Source: Alphaproteobacteria bacterium (GTDB lineage: Bacteria > Pseudomonadota > Alphaproteobacteria > UBA828). Taken from it: a DNA stretch of 20,033 bases. Both the position numbers and the translations under genes were made by a program. Below the pieces are notes generated by a model that saw only the letters and a program-made list of their open reading frames with translations, had not been told where the DNA came from and made no database searches. This document shows positions 17,317 through 20,033 of the stretch, one piece after another (the stretch's first letter is position 1; the number at the start of each line of letters is the position of its first letter). Location: contig JAJDVB010000002.1 of the NCBI GenBank assembly GCA_022826345.1, positions 1 through 20,033 on the forward strand, read 5' to 3'.

Positions 17317-18480
17317 ATGGCGTCGGTCACCAAGGATCAGGTTCTGGCGGCGCTCGCTGATGTCCTGGATCCGGACAGCGGACAGAACGTGGTCGCGAGC
17401 GGCCTGATCAGCGGAGTCGTGGTGAGGGACGGCAACGTGGGCTTCGCGCTGGAGGTCGACCCGGACCAGGGCGCGGCGAAGGAGCCGCTGCGAAAGGCCT
17501 GCGAGACTGCGGTGGAGCGGCTTTCCGGCGTGCTCTCGGTGACGGCCGTGCTGACCGCCGAGCGGCCGACGGGCGGCCAGGCGCAGGGACAAGGCCACGG
17601 TCATTCGCATGGCCACGGCCACGGTCACGCCCATGGCGGGCAAGCCCAGGCGCGGGCACCGCAGGCCGATCAGCTGCTGCCGGGGGTGAAGAGCGTCATC
17701 GCCATCGCGTCGGGCAAGGGCGGGGTCGGCAAGTCGACCACCGCCGTCAACATCGCGACCGCGATGGCCGCACAGAACGTCCGAGTCGGCCTGCTCGACT
17801 GCGACATCTACGGCCCCTCGATCCCGCGCATGCTCAACCTGAGCGGCCAGCCGGAGATGGTGGGCGAACGCACGCTGCGCCCGATGGCGAACTACGGGAT
17901 CAAGTGCATGTCCATCGGCTTCCTGGTCGCCGAGGACACCGCCATGATCTGGCGCGGGCCGATGGTGATGCAGGCGCTGGAGCAGATGATGCGGGACGTC
18001 GATTGGGGCGAGCTCGACGTGCTGCTGTGCGACCTGCCGCCCGGCACCGGCGATGCGCAGCTCACCATGGCGCAGCGGGTGCCGCTCACCGGCGCTGTGA
18101 TCGTGTCGACTCCGCAGGATATCGCGCTGCTCGACGTGAGCCGGGGCATCAACATGTTCCAGCAGGTCAACGTGCCGATCTTCGGGGTCGTGGAGAACAT
18201 GAGCTACTACGTCTGCCCCGAATGCGGCCACCGGGCCGAGCTGTTCCACCACGGCGGCGCGCGCGAGACCGCGCGCCGACTCGGAGTCGATTTTCTGGGC
18301 GAGATACCGCTCGACATCGCGATCAGGACGACATCCGATGCGGGCCGGCCGATCGTGGTCACCCAGCCCGAGAGCCCCCACGCCGAATCCTATCGGCAGA
18401 TCGCCGCTGGCCTCATCGACAAGGCCACCTCGGCGGTGAGCGGCGCCGGGCGCGCGCAACCCCGCATCGTCATGATGTGA
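17317..18480 (+). CDS. mrp: Iron-sulfur cluster carrier ATPase Mrp/ApbC
   Basis: Cytoplasmic P-loop ATPase of the MinD/ParA type that binds and delivers Fe-S clusters to apoproteins. It has 387 residues in three parts. An MIP18/DUF59-like domain spans about 4-80 (QVLAALADVLDP). A His-rich linker spans about 93-108, with seven histidines alternating with Gly/Ser/Ala. The ATPase domain runs from about 125, with deviant Walker A KGGVGKST (134-141), the DCDIYGPSIPRML switch, LCDLPPGTGD, and the cluster-binding CPEC (C300, C303) in YYVCPECGHRAELF. ATG 17317 is preceded by GGAGTGG at 17306-17312. It is divergent from hflK and has its own candidate promoter. The linker is coded by a 24-base tandem duplication. 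Confidence 0.97.
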   Translation: MASVTKDQVLAALADVLDPDSGQNVVASGLISGVVVRDGNVGFALEVDPDQGAAKEPLRKACETAVERLSGVLSVTAVLTAERPTGGQAQGQGHGHSHGHGHGHAHGGQAQARAPQADQLLPGVKSVIAIASGKGGVGKSTTAVNIATAMAAQNVRVGLLDCDIYGPSIPRMLNLSGQPEMVGERTLRPMANYGIKCMSIGFLVAEDTAMIWRGPMVMQALEQMMRDVDWGELDVLLCDLPPGTGDAQLTMAQRVPLTGAVIVSTPQDIALLDVSRGINMFQQVNVPIFGVVENMSYYVCPECGHRAELFHHGGARETARRLGVDFLGEIPLDIAIRTTSDAGRPIVVTQPESPHAESYRQIAAGLIDKATSAVSGAGRAQPRIVMM

Positions 18481-18492
18481 GCGTACCCGCCG

Positions 18493-19179
18493 ATGGCGAA
18501 CGGGCGGTCTGACGGCGTTCTCTCAAGACTAGCGGCCCGAATGGGCCGCAGGCGTTGGATCGGTGCCGGCATTGTCGCCGTGCTCTTGGCAGCGCTGGTG
18601 GCGGCCGGGTGTACACCCTCGGTTCCCGATCGTCAGCAGGACCTCTGCGCGGTCTTCCAACAGCATCCTGACTGGTACGACTACGCCAAGGAGGCGGAGG
18701 ATACGTGGGACGTGCCGGCTCACATTCTCATGGCCTTCGTGCATCACGAATCGAGCTATCGGAGCGATGCGCGGCCGCCCCGCAAGTACGTCCTCTGGTT
18801 CATCCCGTGGGGGCGCGTTTCGTCCGCCAAGGGCTACGCCCAGGCGCAGGACCCGGCTTGGGAGGACTACACGAACGAGCGCGGCTCCTTCTGGCGCAGC
18901 CGCTCGGACATGGAGGACGCCCTGGACTTCGTCGGCTGGTACAACCACGGGACGGCACGCGAGCTCGGCATCGCCAAGACCGACGCGCGCAACCTCTATC
19001 TCGCCTATCACGAGGGGCGCGGCGGCTACCGGCGCGGCACCTGGAAAGAGAAGCCCAAGCTGCAACAAATCGCGAAGCGGGTGGCCGAGACAGCCAGCCG
19101 CTACGAGGCGCAGCTCAAGCGCTGCGAATCAGAATTCCGCTGCGATTCCTGGTGGGAAGTGTGGCCCCTCTGTAGCTAA
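18493..19179 (+). CDS. Lipoprotein with lytic-transglycosylase-like (SLT) domain
   Basis: A 228-residue predicted outer- or inner-membrane lipoprotein. A basic N-terminus and hydrophobic core (about 23-36) lead to the lipobox-like VAAGC with lipidated C40. The mature part resembles the SLT lysozyme-like fold: ILMAFVHHESSYRSDA with candidate catalytic E86, then SAKGYAQAQDPAW (the GYAQ motif, 114-117), WYNHGT, and NLYLAYHEGRGGYRRGTW (168-185). The family is often called transglycosylase SLT domain protein; a wall-cleaving role is inferred. Four further cysteines (52, 211, 217, 227) may form disulfides. ATG 18493 is 12 bases after mrp with no clear ribosome site; ATG 18541 would give a neater 24-residue signal peptide and is a fair alternative. 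Confidence 0.82.
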   Translation: MANGRSDGVLSRLAARMGRRRWIGAGIVAVLLAALVAAGCTPSVPDRQQDLCAVFQQHPDWYDYAKEAEDTWDVPAHILMAFVHHESSYRSDARPPRKYVLWFIPWGRVSSAKGYAQAQDPAWEDYTNERGSFWRSRSDMEDALDFVGWYNHGTARELGIAKTDARNLYLAYHEGRGGYRRGTWKEKPKLQQIAKRVAETASRYEAQLKRCESEFRCDSWWEVWPLCS

Positions 19180-19440
19180 TCGCCAGCCCGTCATTCCTGC
19201 CACGCTCCTGATGCTCTCTTCCGATGCCCCGGACCGTGGTGCGAGTTGCCGGCCAACGGAGAGGCGACATCAAGAACACGGCAGGAAAGTGAATTTTTTC
19301 GTTATCCAATAGTCTGTTAAGACTTGACTTCGCCCGACTTAACCTCAGTGGCCCATGTGGTAAGCACAATACAGACACCACTCCAAGTGCGATTGCTGCG
19401 CCCCTTGTCGGTGTCTCCAGAAAAATCAGATCGGTCCCCG
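19180..19440. other. AT-richer convergent spacer, possible transcription end
   Basis: A 261-base gap between two convergent genes, visibly lower in GC than its surroundings, especially 19285-19380. Seen: a run of six T at 19294-19299; an 8-bp perfect inverted repeat TTCCTGCC (19194-19201) / GGCAGGAA (19280-19287) with 78 bases between arms and the T-run seven bases later; and GTTAAG (19316-19321) / CTTAAC (19338-19343). A terminator for the mrp-lipoprotein unit could lie here, but the first repeat has an unusually long loop. No gene is convincing. Confidence 0.35.
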
Positions 19441-20033
19441 TCACCGCACGTCGGAACGATTGCGGCCAATACGCCTCGCGACCAAGGCAGCCGAGACGAT
19501 GGCGCCGACCGGGGCGACGGCAAAGCTGGCGAACAGCCAGACCGCGGCACTGCGCGCGCCGGATTCGCTGCCCGGCTCGGTGAGACCGGCGAGGTTCGCG
19601 GTCATGCCAGCGAGTGCGGCACCGAGCGCCGTGGCGAAGAGCTGAACCGTCGTTATTCCAGCCGACGCCTGCTCCGCCTCGTCCTGGGGTGCGACGACCA
19701 GGACACGGGTGAGCAGGTGCGGCCACGCCGCGCCGATGCCGAACCCGGTGAGAGCGAGACCGATACCGGTCACGATAAGCCCGCCGAGGTCTTCGACGAC
19801 CGTTCCCGGCATGACGATGGCGAGAGTTATCAGCGAGGCGAGGACGATGAAGGGGCCCGCGACAATGGCCCACCTGGCGGCCCCCTTGCCGGCTCCCGAC
19901 CAGACGATCGCGGAAACAGCCCAACCGGCCGCCATCAACGCGGCCATGTACCCCGCGATCAGAGGCGTCACGCCGTGCAGGACCTGCAGGAAATAGGGAA
20001 CGAAGATCTCGGGTTGCATGGCGATGACGAGGA
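19441..20033 (-). CDS. MFS transporter, C-terminal part (5' end outside the window)
   Basis: The frame is open to the right edge (codons before the internal ATG 20019 read LVIA), so the gene starts beyond the window; about 197 residues are visible. They form roughly six hydrophobic segments, i.e. the second half of a 12- or 14-helix major facilitator. Clues are IFVPYFLQVLHGVTPLIAGY, shown here as FVPYFLQVLHGVTPLIAGY, the GIGLALTGFGIGAAWPHL segment, a loop APQDEAEQASAGITTVQLFATALG, cut to DEAEQASAGITTVQLFATA, and a basic tail RRIGRNR. The pattern fits a proton-driven efflux type, but the substrate cannot be told from this half. Stop TGA at 19441-19443. Confidence 0.8.
   Translation of the reverse strand, partial: LVIAMQPEIFVPYFLQVLHGVTPLIAGYMAALMAAGWAVSAIVWSGAGKGAARWAIVAGPFIVLASLITLAIVMPGTVVEDLGGLIVTGIGLALTGFGIGAAWPHLLTRVLVVAPQDEAEQASAGITTVQLFATALGAALAGMTANLAGLTEPGSESGARSAAVWLFASFAVAPVGAIVSAALVARRIGRNRSDVR

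Overview
The window looks like a piece of a free-living, GC-rich Gram-negative chromosome, most likely an alphaproteobacterium of the Rhodospirillales type. I infer this from the genes and their order: the chain hflK-hflC-(DUF2065)-(DUF1015)-miaA-ilvB-ilvN-ilvC-leuA-mreBCD-mrdA-rodA, with mrp divergent from hflK, recalls gene neighbourhoods I associate with that group. No search was run. Every long reading frame is a recognisable family. I see no insertion sequence, prophage, CRISPR array, rRNA or tRNA gene, or clearly foreign block.

Layout. Positions 1-1564 (plus strand) hold the 3' part of a branched-chain aminotransferase gene (ilvE) and a 2-keto-4-pentenoate hydratase-like gene. The hydratase gene ends tail to tail with rodA, only 17 bases away. 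Positions 1582-17185 (all minus strand, so read from right to left) form one long run. It begins with hflK, hflC, a DUF2065 gene, a DUF1015 gene and miaA. It continues with ilvB, ilvN and ilvC. After a 338-base spacer comes leuA, and then the cell-shape cluster mreB, mreC, mreD, mrdA (PBP2) and rodA. Positions 17317-19179 (plus strand) hold mrp/apbC and a lipoprotein with a lytic-transglycosylase-like domain. The right edge holds the 3' part of an MFS transporter gene on the minus strand.

How the genes work together. IlvB/IlvN, IlvC and LeuA carry out acetolactate synthesis, ketol-acid reductoisomerisation and the first committed leucine step; IlvE does the final transamination of valine, leucine and isoleucine. 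MreB, MreC, MreD, PBP2 and RodA form the elongasome that builds the lateral cell wall. HflK and HflC form the membrane complex that modulates FtsH protease. MiaA makes the i6A37 tRNA modification. Mrp is an iron-sulfur carrier ATPase.

No new multi-gene system is visible. The most interesting signals are small and regulatory. The hflK/mrp intergenic region carries a palindromic -10 element (CTTATAAG) that can serve two opposed promoters, each with its own inverted repeat over the -35. A 13-codon leader ORF with a strong ribosome-binding site ends on a rare TTA leucine codon, and its stop overlaps the leuA start. Perfect hairpins sit between ilvB, ilvN and ilvC. The acetolactate synthase has GEAS where the thiamine-diphosphate motif usually has an Asp. 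Mrp carries a duplicated His-rich linker.
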